Assembly: GCA_914767715.1 (NCBI GenBank)
Contig: OU612065.1
Coordinates: 27,778,001-27,838,000, forward strand
Direction: 5' to 3'
Length of the DNA stretch: 60,000 nt
DNA from: Membranipora membranacea
Taxonomy: Eukaryota; Bryozoa; Gymnolaemata; Cheilostomatida; Membraniporidae
Made by a program: the position numbers and the translations under genes
Shown: positions 12,410 to 26,000 of the stretch, one piece after another
Position numbering within the stretch: the stretch's first letter is position 1
How the letters are laid out: every line of letters starts with the position of its first letter
The notes under the pieces: generated by a model
Told to the model about the DNA's origin: nothing
Seen by the model: the letters and a program-made list of their open reading frames with translations, nothing else
Databases searched by the model: none

Positions 12410-15400
12410 TTTTCTAATGATCTAATTTTTATGTACTGCTGCTGCAATCTTACCCATCTGTGATCTCGAGCTTTATGATGATTTATGAGAGCACAACTCT
12501 TTATTTTATAGAATTAATCTTTTTATAGTGTCTTGACTTGTGTAAATAAGTTTCCATCCAAAATGTGTGTTTTTAAAAATTGATTTAAGTCAAGATTTTT
12601 AGACTCTCTTCTTCTTAATGTTGTTTTATCCTACGTTGAACTTGTAATAATTAGAACAGGTCAATGTTACATATCGGTGCAGTTGGCATCTCCTGTCAAA
12701 TTATTACCCACATAACAGGCTTGTAGGGAATAAAATGATAATCAGGTTAATGCCCGATTTATTGCTACATAAGCTTTGGCAGCATTAAAGAGATAATACT
12801 CATCTGCCACACCTAGCATGCTCAATGTTACAGTAAGCCCAATAATTGGATTGTGGATTATTACCAATTACAGGGATCAGCGCTCATAAAACAGAAGCTT
12901 CATTGCAGAAAGAGTGTCAATAAAACCTCCATCCGATCAGCAATACATGTCTATCAGATCAATTGGTAGATCATTATGGGCTTCACTCAGTCTAGCTATC
13001 TGTTTGATGGCCCATTAAGCACATCATGGTCACAAATCTAACGCTTTTATCTTGGTCGGAAGTAACACCTATTTGGTCTTGTGTGAAAATCGGAAATTTG
13101 CTTTTAACCATTTGTTGAGGATACAGCATGGGCGTTAAAACTTGTAGACTTAACACAATTTCTGCCTGATCATATTTAATTATGATCTTAACAGCTACCA
13201 GAATTGTTCTCCTTCTGGTTCACCTTTAATCTATCAAAGTTTTCTCAATTTTTGGAACTTTTGCCTTATTACAATGAGTTTCTTTTTCTGTTTGCGTAAA
13301 CCATAATGGCGTAAACTGAAGGAATATTGAAAGCAATGGTGCATAGAAAGTTGATTGCAGCTGTAGGGGATCTATGGCTACAATCAGCTTTCAGAACAAG
13401 GGCTTGCTGAGCTGCACGCTGCTGGCATTCACACGCACTGAGACTCTCACAAACTGGCAGTTGGGAGGTTCAGGCTGTAAGTTACAAGGCTTAATAATAA
13501 GGTTATTACAGGTGCAACATTATTATTTTCTCATTTTGTTGCTATTGAGACTGCATTTATATAAGATAGCCGCTCACTGTTAACCCGATTACACACCCAT
13601 ACAAGAGCTTCTTGTCAGTCACGTATTTTTGTGGGTAGTCTAGGGAACATTCTTTGAATTTTACACTAAAGGTTTACTGATAATCTATGGGAGATGGTCA
13701 ATAGCGCTCAGAGGTATATTAAAATATTTTTAAGATGTCATGTCAGCCATAGGTAAGTAGGCAAGCCTCATTGGAGCGCACATGTAATGTCAAACCATTA
13801 CTGCGCCACACAATTTCTTCTTTTGCCTATCTCATTGGCAATTTACAGCACAGAAGGGCTAAGGAGATAAGGGAAGTTTTCATTGCAAAAAACATAAGGA
13901 ATGATTAATTATTTATTGTGAAAGTATGATATATGTCTATGTCACAATATCTAGTAACTTAAAATCAGAAAACTTTTTATAACAGCTGTAATCTCTTAAT
14001 ACCAGCACCAACCCCATTGCTCAATTGTGACATATAGACACCTCGCCTCATTAGCCTCTAACCTGTCTGCATGAGGATTAAAACATGCTGGAAATAATGA
14101 ATTAGATGTAAGGTGTGATCAGCAAGTGATCAGCTAGTGATTGACAGTCGTAAAATAACATTCCATTTTAATACTAGATAACAGTGGTTGTTTAATTGGC
14201 GGTTTGGAGATCAGTGAAAGTTGTGGGATAATCTCTACAGAATAAGAAGATTAAACTTATGCGACTTGAAAACCTCTTAGATCACGTTTGATTCAATATG
14301 CCTGCATTCTTGTCATTCCTAATCTACTGGTGAGCTGTCAGCAAATAGGATCATAAACATTTGTTTATTTAGTTACCATATTTATTTCCCATGTAACAGT
14401 AAGTAATCGATACCCACAAAAAGGTCAAGATAGGCAAACTCGTTTTTGTATGAGATTTGAAAATATATTTAGATAGGGGTTCAAAGTCAAACTGGGACAA
14501 CTCCAAATGCAGGCAAATTGGATTTTTTAAAATACATTTTATTGACCGACGTAATCATTTTGAAGAAAGTTTTCCATTAGGAGTCAAAAGAGAGAAGAAA
14601 ATGCAAAAAAATCATGGACATAATTGATCTAAGGAAAACCAAAATAAATTAATTGTGTATATCAGTGATATGCTGATACAGGTAATGCTTGAAAAAAAGA
14701 ATAAGATCGATTTTATCTTAACTTTTGAGGCAGGTTTTTGCAGCTTGAGGGTATGGAATTTTCTATAGATGTGTTTGGACAATACAGTAGAAAAGGTTCT
14801 CTAAAGGAAAATATGTGGTCAACGTGACCTGTATTTGCTATTAATAAAATTGTGTGTGTTTTCTATGGAATATTTGAAAATCCTGTAACCTAAGTTGGCG
14901 AAGTAGCAAGCAATCTGAGGAACAGTCATTAAATACAAGGCACTACCAAGTTGGTCTGTCCCAACAGTAGAACAGTGTATTCTGTGCAAGGCCGCAACTC
15001 TATGCAAAGCTTGTTTGTTGTAGTAAAAATTAAGAATTTGTTAAATATGAAGGTGAGAGATTGTAATAAAGATGAACCTCATTTATTATATGGCAGTAGA
15101 TCTGTTGGAAGTAGAAGGTGCTAGCTGTGCGAGCTGTTCAAATATGAAAAACAGATATAGATAGGCGTAAAAGGGTTATTCATACCTGACAAGTCTCCCT
15201 ATTTGGTATTTATCAATGTTTAACCAGCCATGAATCCATCCCAAATACATTTATAGTAGCTACATATATAACTATCAGTCTTATATATTTTTTGTATATG
15301 GTATTGCAACATGGAAAAATTCATGTCATGATTTCAGCTCAGTCATACAACCAGCAAGGGAACTGAAGCCTAGAAGTAGATGTGGTTGGATTTAGCAGGA

Positions 15401-17086
15401 GAAGTTCCAGGGTTCGAGAAGAAGAAGGTGTAATTGACATGTTTCAACATAGTGTTGTGGCAGATCAGTTTAACCAGTTTGGAAAACTCATGGTATCTTG
15501 GTGGTCACTTATGCAATTTGCCGACATTCTCCGAGTTGTTTTGAATCCTCCTAGAAGAGTGAATTGGTAGCAAACATGATAATAAACTTCATCCTGGCCT
15601 TAAAGATAATGTTTCACAGCAGAACATCGCTGGTACTGACTCATTTACTCACATGTACTGGGGTATTATGTACATAGGCCTATTAAGGCAACTTTCCTGC
15701 CCCTCCCCCTCCCCCTCTTTCTGTTGGTTATCCCAAGGTGAAGTTTCAAGTTTCTCTGTTTAAACTAGGATCTTGATAAGTAGGATCCACATTTATTATC
15801 AACTCACTCAATTCACACAAACCCAATCCACTTCAAGTTTGATCCATTTTGCCAGAGGTGGAGTTGCCCCCTCTACTGACACGCCAAAAGCAAAAAGGCC
15901 GTTTTGCCTTCGGGCTTTGTAGGTGAAGTTTTTTTATGGATATTATAAACATATTCAAGGTGAATACATATGCATGTATGTGTTTAGACTAAAAATATAT
16001 CTGACAATGTCTGTTTGACCAGAAAGGGGGACACCCTCCCTCCCTCCCTGGTTTGACTGTGGTGTTGGCTATTGCTTGTATGAAATTATCAACCTTTAAT
16101 TGTACTGTTGAATGACTTATTATGCTATATTTTCGTTTCTGTCATGATTGAATTTTATTAGTATAAATTGAGATTTTATTATCATAATATATAAAAATAT
16201 TCAACATTTACATAGATTGAAAAACCAATATTCCCGTTCAACCCTCATTTAAGAGCAAGTTCTTCAAATAAAAATATTTACTACAAAATCAGATATGTTG
16301 GGAATAAAATATTTGGATTTGAGAGATTACAGTTATCAATTTTTCAATCATTATACTAGTTCAGGTTTCAATAACCAAAGCTATTTATATTACCAATCAT
16401 CCACCATTAATAAGCTTAGCATAGCTGTTTGAATTACCATCGATGGGTCATTTTTGAAGTTCTATTTGGAAATAATGTTATGAAAGCTGAATCCATAAGG
16501 TACATCGCATATCACAAAGCGGCTGCATTTCTTAAAGCCCAGAAGCAGGATGAAAGCTAATCTTGCACCAGGAAATCATACATATTCTGATACAGCCTGA
16601 AAATCACAGATAAGTTATGAAATCAACTACAAGCTTCTCTAAGGAAGTTTACTAGCCATGACTAATATGTAAGTACAATCTGCCACGTACATTCCTCTGA
16701 AATGACATTTAAGGGACCTGTAACAATATGCACAGAACATTCAACAGATTCAATGATGTTAATAAGGAAGGCTAAAAGCAAGTCTCGAGATCGTTAGTGG
16801 ATAGCTCCAGACACTAAAATAGTTTTCTTCTCACCATAACAGACACGTGCTTATGAGGCAGAATGAGAACCGAAAGCAACATAAGCAACCTAATTTAGTT
16901 ATAAGCGTAGAAATATAGAAACTTCATAGCGGGAGGGAGGGGTGGGGCTAAACAGATGTTGCATCATCTAGCTTTTGAGCTTTGTAATAAAACAAAAGCT
17001 TACAAAACGTCAGCGGGTAATAATAAAAATCAGCATGTCAGATTTTTTTGGTCATTCAGATTAAATTATTATTAGTGCTGCAGAGA
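12410..17086. other. Convergent intergenic region, P450 to SLC26
   Basis: Holds the 3' ends of two converging genes. A candidate polyadenylation hexamer for the P450 is at 12729-12734. Short pyrimidine-rich tracts occur near 15700 and a CCTCCCTCC run near 16036. I recognise no gene, RNA or full mobile element. Confidence 0.5.
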
Positions 17087-20000
17087 CTACATGTGACAGG
17101 ACTGTTTGCGCTTGCTGATATTATCAGTTTGGGGGTGAAGGAGATTCCCGCTAGTATTTACCTCTCCATTCACAGGATCTTCAGCAATCTTCTCATCATC
17201 TTCACTCTCAACTAACTCGCTATCTTCTCCCTTAAAAGTCAACATAATCATGTAAAATGCAGATTAGTTTTATGTGTTACGTTTGATTCTATGATTGTCT
17301 CAAACAACTCTGAATGGGACTTCCTTTTCTTTATCTCGGGAATATGATGAACCCTGATTACTGTCAATTATAGACCTAGGGCTTTTTGTGGAGAGACCGA
17401 CAGAGCTGTCATTGAATCATAGGCTAATAGTAAAATTTAACACAGCCATTGTTGATCTCAAAAACATCCAAGCATGTACCCAGAGCTTTATCCGATTGCA
17501 GAGTACTTGTTGACAAAGTCAACCATAATACTGTTCATATCAGATTCTGCATCAAAGTCATCTCACTTATTATTATAAGAAACAAGCGCACATTATTCAC
17601 ACTGCCGGAAAGCAATCACAGTACAAACACTGCACATCTCAGCCAAACCTGCTTACATCATAAGGTAATAGTATAAAATTATACCAACTCTGTAAGATGA
17701 TATAGTACTTCATGTTAATAAAGATAAGTACACAAGCTCTGCAAAGTTGTACAGTGGAGGAGACTGTGGGGGAATGGGGTACAGACCTGGGGAGGTAGGT
17801 TGGGTACAATAGATCCCCTCGGTTTAAGGGGTCCTGTCTGAGAGGGTCTTCTGTTTAAGAAGATATTAGCCAGAGAAGAAGTCCTTGATCTGCTATCGCT
17901 GCCCCCGTATATAGAGTTTGGCCTGGATACAATCTTTGTATCTCGATTAACCTGTGGGTAACACAACACAGCACACTTTGTTAGCACAATCACAAGAAAA
18001 AGTCACAATCTCAGTATTTATAAGTAAGTGTACACACAGAGTGTCTGCAAAGCTATCAAAGCAATAAAATCACTTAGCGTGCAGGTGAACAAAGAGTGAG
18101 AGAGTGGATGTTGTTCTGCCTGGAAAAAAACATGGCACAGGCAGATAGAAAGAGAGGGCTGAAATCATTTTACCTCTTTAGCGAGTGGATTTGCAAAGTC
18201 TATTACAGGCTGAAAAGGGGATATGCATGAGGTAATTATACCAAGTGTATTTAATTCAATCTTAATGCAGATTGACCAAGGTATCGTTGTAATGAGAAGC
18301 CAAATGAAATCAAGGCTAGGATCACAACATAGGGAAGCCCAACAATAGCACAGTCTGCACTTGCTTCGCATGCTTCAATACAAGTCTTCATACAAATTTC
18401 CAACTGTAAGGTGCTCTACAAGGGTAGGGAAACAATGTTTTCATAAAGTCTCTATAAATCATGCAGCACAGGAAAATGAGGAGACAATTCCCACCTCGTC
18501 AAGCAGCTTATGCTTTTTGGATAGCGCAGCGATCACGCCGTCATGTATGGTAAGATATAGTGAGTCTTTAGGCACTTTCTCATAGAAGTCACACCTGGTG
18601 AACATATCTCTGACAGCAGCTGTAGAATTAAAAAATTCAATATAATCCTAAGAATGCTAGGAGGTGAGGTATTTCATTAGGTCAATTGTAGATAGCCATA
18701 CTTATTTCATCACAAACCAATCATAACCCATGCTCAAATTCCGGAGTCATTAAAAGAAAAGCTTAATAGAAATAATCTTACCTTTACAGTTCACAAGAAA
18801 AACATCAATATTCACATCTTTGTATTCTTGGTACACCTGAAGTAATGAAACATTATTTGTAGGCTTCAGGAACTCAAAGTCAGGTTTGTATCAAAGAGAA
18901 ATCCGACAAACAGTAAGCTGGGTAATGAAAACTTGATACACTTACAATCTATGCATTTAAATTAACTTACAAATATGAAGATGTCTATCTTCCATAACTA
19001 ATCCCTTATAAACAGGGATTTGGTTTCATATGCCTAAAGATCACTTTTTGGGTTTTCTGAGCCTAAGAACTAACCTCCATACTGTATGATAAACCTAGGT
19101 TACATACATGGCACAACTATAACAACTAGATATCATGGAGCAAAATAACACTAAATCCTAATACATACCGATCTAAGTATTCCTACGCCGACGGAGTCAA
19201 CATAACTCATCATACTACAATCTATAATAATGTGATTGACTTCTGGTTTAGGCCATCCTGCTCTCTTATTGGCTGGGAGTATGTCTACAGTTTCTTCTTC
19301 ATCTCTACCAACGAGATCCATCTGATTCTCCAGAGATGGAGCTCTCTGCAAGTGTGAGTCAAAAGATGAGTCGATGGGGAGATTGCAACAGCAAGGAAGA
19401 AAGTGATGTACATACTATGGATGTATGAGGCGGGGTTTTTGAACTTCATAATCCAGAGGGACATGTGGCCACTTTTCCAAATCTAATCAATAACCACCAG
19501 AAATTACATGACAATTTAAGTTACATGACTATGATTGTGTTAGTGTTTCATCAGCTAACTTGTGACAGGATGATATGTAGGCAGAGGAAACAGACTGAGT
19601 GAATTCAACTTAAAACGTGGTGGAATTAGCAGATGTTAGCATGTTATATCAGAAACAGTATCAACGGTTATATAGATAGAATAACACAAGAGACTTGGTG
19701 GTGATGTATGTATTATATCGTACGTTGAAAAATTTACTATAATATTCAAGTTATAGAAGATTCACCAGTGTGAGATGTTTATCTAGATGGATGCAACCGA
19801 TAGTGAGAATTTATACCTGAGGTTGGTCAGTGCCAGTGACCCATATCTCTATATAACCGGTAACCTTGAATTACCATAGACAAATAATATTACTTAGTAT
19901 CAACTCTCTATGATAACCAACTTTCACTGTTGTACGTGAGCATAAAAACCTTAGTGCTGCCAACACTGAATCCTAAGGTAACACTGAAATGAAAAACTCT

Positions 20001-23000
20001 ACAGAGATCACAAAGCATAACGGGTAAATGCCATTAACATTCTCTGTTGGGTGTCAATATGTTTGGTTTGAGATATAGTTGGCTATTAGCTCTACAAATA
20101 TGGTAGTTGGTAAAGAGTCCTACCTCATTATCCACATCTCCGTTCAGTTTTGCAGCTTTCCTCCGCCTCAAAGATTGCTGTTTCTTTTGAGCTTTTATCT
20201 CCTTCTCTACTTTAGACTCCAGTTTAGCTCGGGCAAGTTTGATAACTCTGGGATTCACTAATAAAATAAGAAACAAGTGAGTATGATGTGACTGAAGATG
20301 AGCATGGTGTCACCATAGACATAATATACTATAATATATTAGGTCCATGGATGTCACTAAATGATATTATTTAATACTGTGAAATGATAGGCTTTACAGT
20401 TCATGTTATCAAGTTCTTATAAATGACAATGTAATGGGAAAATATAGTCATAATGAGCAGAGCAAGAATGACTGCTCCGATTGTTAGACAATATAACATG
20501 GTGTACTTGAGAGTTGTCTTCATTTATCGATGGGCAGATAACTTCCACACAAACATGAAGCAGGAATTATATCTTGCAAACAAATATATATATGTGTGTT
20601 ATTGAAGGGGTTTGATAGGGCTAAGTACAAAAATCATCCAACAGCACCTCTGCATTACATCATGGGTACAAAGTACCTGCACTCAAAACCATTTTAAGTC
20701 TGTGGCCAAAACTTAACTGGAGTTATTATTGGAAGAATTAGGGAGCAAAAGGGTGTTTGAGCTAATCTAATCCAAAACTTGATTGTTTCCAATACAATTT
20801 CTAACATCTATCAGTAATTTTGATCAGTTCTGTTTGGAACTTGAAACTTGTGTTGAGAAAATCAACAGTGATCACAGTAAAAACAACATGAAGTATTATC
20901 CTGAGCCTAAACCTTACCCTCTGTCAACTTATAAAGTTTCTGTCTGAAGTGCTCCACATTAGCATAGTACAGTGAGGCATCTATTCTGAATATTTTGATA
21001 TGAGGAACCTCCTGCACGGTAGGGTATATCCCCTTATCTTTATATAAATCAGTGTGTGGAACTCTGGCCAGGATCACAGTGTTTGGACTGTATAAAATGA
21101 GACACAGAAAATTAAAATAGCAATACAACATACAAATTCACACTTATTTCGACAGCTCCAAGATTTTCATAGTTCCGCGCGTTCTTGAAGCGTATATCAG
21201 TCCCAAAACTGTTCTTCCAAGAGACTCATGCAATCTAATATAAAAAATTGCCAAGATGGCATTGCAATAACTCAAATACCAGTATGAAGTCTGCAAATTT
21301 TCAATCATTATAAGGATTAGTAGAATTGCTGTATTGTACTTACTATTGAGTTCGAAATACAACAGTGAGCAGGCCAAAGATAACTCCAACAGCAAGGCCA
21401 AGATCAACATCCAAAACTACTACAGCAAGCCACGTGACCAACCAAATAGACTGTAAAACAATTACAATAAAATAATTCATGATGCTCACACCACAATTGC
21501 CTTGTCTTATTTCTTGTTTTAAGCAACTTCTTGACATTGACTGAGAAAGTATAAAACTATAAAAAGGATCTTCAAGATGAGTATCCAATTCTAATATTTC
21601 ATGTGACCTCAGGTAAATAGGTTGTCAGTACTATCTATACGGTAAGGAAATGGCATTTGTCGAATTTACTGCCTCTGATCAGTTTGGGTACTCCAAGCGG
21701 GTTAAAGATTATCAGCAGAGCAAGTTGTCTTGCAATATTAGCTTATTGATGAGGAGAGCAGTACAGTAAAAAATCACTATAACTCGAAATAAAAATATAA
21801 ATAATCACAGTGACTTAGTGAATACTTACAAAGTCATAGTAGGATATAGACCACAATCTCTTGAGTTCTAAAAACTGTTTGAACATTCCTTTCAGTGCTA
21901 CTAGGATAATAGCAGCCAGTACAGCCTGAATGGAAAAATGTATGTTGTAACATAACAGTTCACTTCATTGAATCACTTATCAAAACCTGTAACTGAAATT
22001 TCCCTTCAGTAATTATAAGCTTTCCAGTAAAAAAAATTCGTAGTTACCTGGCCTTACTTGGCAAAACCTTTCTAGATTGTTCTGATTCATTGTAACAATA
22101 TCACAACAAGAGACAAGAATAAGTCGTATAAGTAAACTTGTGGAATCTGTCACTGTCTGATGTACATACTTACTGACACTATTTGGGAGCAGGATACGAT
22201 TGGTGATTGATGATTGATTACTCACATTGGGAAGAGTTTTGAAGTAAGGTCCAATAGCAACCAGCACAACAAGAATCATTGAGCAGGAGATAAGACCTGC
22301 TATCTGTGTTTTACCACCTTGATTGTCCTGTACAGCACTACGACTGAGAGATGCACATGAGGTGAAGCAGCTGAAGAATGATCCAAACACATTGGATATA
22401 CCATGTGCCAATAACTCCTGTAAGATGTAGTAAAAATAATGACCTGATTGATCGTTGTCCAGTACTAAAATATGCTATGTGTGCTGTTCTCAGAATACAA
22501 ATACAACGAAAACAATGGACATGTTCTAGCTTGCTCTCTAGTTTGAACCTACATCAACAAACACTTTTTAGACCTAGTTAGCATAAACGGCAAGCAATGC
22601 TTGCCAGAAAATTGATTAAAGGTTTTGACTACCAAAAGAATAGGTGACTCAACATCCTATAAATAGGACTTGCAGTGAAAAAAGGAGAGTTGAAATAAAA
22701 TTTAAACGTGCATGTCTCACATACTTGATCGGAGTCAATCTCATAGTTGTGTTTCTTTGCAAATATTTTGGACATTGACACAGAGACAGCGAAGGCTACA
22801 ACAGCTATTGTGAAGGCATTAGGCAGTAAGCCGGAGATGTTCATATCTCCAATCGGTGGTACCTTGGGACTGGGGAATCTGAAATAAAGAGTCACAGAGT
22901 GTACATAACTAAAATCCAGCCAGCTATAATCGAAAATAACAGAATAAAAATAGAGAATGAGCTAATTTAAGAATAACAGAAACAGCCATACCACCATTAC

Positions 23001-26000
23001 ACCACCGTGCACACGGCAATGTTTTCGTTTCGCAAAAAAAAACCACCAGTGGCCGTTCTTGATAACTATTTCAAGCTGAATTTATCAACTATAATTGTAC
23101 ATAAACAATGTGAGAAACACTGCATTCCAGCTTTTCAGATGCAATTGTTTAGTGTAGCCGGATATAACCCACAACACATGATGGGAGAATAGAACTCCTG
23201 GAAAACAAACTTGTTTTCCAAATACTTTTATTCTGACGCATGATGTGTGGTGTTGAGGGTGATTAAGCAGTGTCACATCACTGAAATGAGTGTTGGTGTT
23301 TTATGGGATTCCTTGCAATACCTTTGATGGTTAATGTTGGAAGTCACATAATTACTGTCTTGACGCTAATAAAAAAGACAAACAAAATAAAAATCAAAAC
23401 ACCTTGATGTGTGCGTGGTGAACAAGACTGATGGTAGCAATTGATCATTTCTTCCATGACACTTTGTTCATGATTGATGGCCAGGACATTTTACATGAAA
23501 GCCACAAAAAATATCACATCAAACCTTGCGACAAAAAATTACACAACTTGAAAGAAATGCTTGCGTCTACATTAAGTAATGGTAGTGTTTGGAGTGAGAG
23601 CAATATCAGCATGATCCACCAGTTACGCAAATGAAAGTAACAGTAGAATTTGAAGAATTTGCTAAAGAATTTTTAATAACAAAACCAAACGCTGGTCATT
23701 TAGCAATGTGCTATATGCAGTGTGTAATGTGTACCTTTTTTTTATCCATCTTATATCCCAGCAACTTCTTATTTAATTGGATGCATCGGCACAGATAATG
23801 TGAAGATTCAGAGGGTGTGGACCAAAAGACAATCTGCGGGGAGAAGCATTTGTGGACTACATTATAGGGGCTCCCCGCGTACTTTTCTGAGGATTGAAGT
23901 CTGGGTGTTTTAAAGTTGAAAAAAAGATTTGGCCAGTTTTAATGATACCTGAAGATCAAAATTGAAGAGAAGATCACCTTCATTTACTATTAAACTTTTG
24001 TTCAGTTCTTCACATTTATGTTCAGTTTTACGTCCAGCCAATCGGTTGTTTTGAATAATTTATTCTGAACATGATAGCTTCAAATTTGAAGATTGCTCCA
24101 TTTTTTTTTCTCTCTGTAGAAATTGAAGACAGTTTTGCAGTTTGCAGGGAGCCCCATTATAAGTTAGGTGAGTGCTCACACTTAGCCCGGGTGGCTTGTA
24201 ATGGTGCTCACACTTAGCCCGGGTGGCTTGTAATGGTGCTCACACTTAGCGTGGCTGGCTTGTAATGGTGCTCACACTTAGCCCGGGTGGCTTGTAATGG
24301 TGCTCAGCCCGGGTGGCTTGTAATGGTGCTCACACTTAGCGCGGGTGGCTTGTAATGGTGCTCACACTTAGCCCGGGTGGCTTGTAATGGTGCTCAGCCC
24401 GGGTGGCTTGTAATGGTGCTCACACTTAGCGCGGGTGGCTTGTAATGGTGCTCACACTTAGCCCGGGTGGCTTGTAATGGTGCTCAGCCCGCGTGGCTTG
24501 TAATGGTGCTCACACTTAGCGCGGGTGGCTTGTAATGGTGCTCACACTTAGCCCGGGTGGCTTGTAATGGAATTCCAATAACTGTTGATAATGGAATGCA
24601 GCAAACAGGCAAATTTTGTTTAACTTACCCAACAGGGATATCCCCTAGAATAGTAACGCTGAAGTTCTCATGAAGTCTAGCAAAATAGGATATCAGTGTA
24701 CCTAGTACAACCTGTATAATAAGATTATCATATGAGCTGTCGCACAGGTATATCTTATAGTATATACATCATATTAAATCTATAAATGACTTTCGAACAA
24801 GATCTACAGTAAGAATATAACCAATTGTCATCAGTATTTTGATCAATACCTGAAATCTTTCATATTGATTGTTACCCTCATATACTGTTATAAAAAGTCT
24901 GGATATTGTCAAACCTCGTCAGCCACATTGGAGGGTCAAAATCTTCTGCCTTTTAAAACAAATTTTTATCCATTGTAGCTAGCTAGCTAGCAAACAGAAG
25001 ACTCACCACAATCAGGTCAATTGGAACAGGCATCTTCATCTTAGACTTGAATCTGTCGTTGATACATTCTTTTACTAACACAAGAGTTATTATACAGATG
25101 GCTGCTGTTATAAGCTCTGCCCAGTTGATTGTCGCTATATTACTGAAGAGATTGATGTAGGTCTGAAAACAATGAACGTAGTTGTGGGAATTATCTTAAT
25201 AGGAGTAGTTTTCACATCAAAATAATTAATTATCATGGCCCAGTCAGATACGAGGAAGACTTACTAATCTACTTCATTAATCTGCCTGGCTGAGACCCCA
25301 GCCAGTACAACACATCAGCCCATGTGCAGTGTGGCACAGCATTACATAATGGCACACAGAAGTATATGATCATAAACTGATAGCCTATTATAGACTTGTG
25401 TGTGACTGGCATATGACTGCATGTGCAGATACAGACTGGGGTTCATGAGATAAGGTAACGCCGATGTTCATAGTATTTAATACAAAGTTTCAGACACTAA
25501 TGTTGCTGGGAAAGGGCAGCTGAAGAGGCAATAATCTTAGTATTAGAGAGAGATTTCAGGTAAGTGGTGTGGTTGACTGTTCAATTCAACACAAATTTTG
25601 AAATATTGAAAGGTACCAACAATCATGATCCTGCCAATATGAAATTTAATGATTTGTTACTTCATATATTATTACACATGTAAAACGTTTGATCATAATT
25701 GTACTGTAATTATTTACTTTGATCAGCTTGAGAGCACCGTTGTATCTTTCGACTTTTACTCCGAGCACGTATTTGACCTGACTTGTAAACACATGGCAGG
25801 CAGCTCCAGTAGTGAACCCACTTATCAGGGGGTCAGCCAGGTAGATAGTCACAAAACCAAGTCTCAGAACTCCCATCAATATCTGTGACAAACAATACAA
25901 CATATTCGTACAGCAAAGTATTATCAAAGAAAGCTACCTGGCAAGGGCCAAAATAAAGTTATAAAGCCTGAGACCGTAAGAGTGGTCGGTAATGTTGAGT

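Noticed and set aside
21144-21342. Open minus-strand stretch in an SLC26 intron that includes VLGLIY
   Set aside because: Phase from the preceding exon would create TAA at the join, while skipping it gives the expected family sequence.
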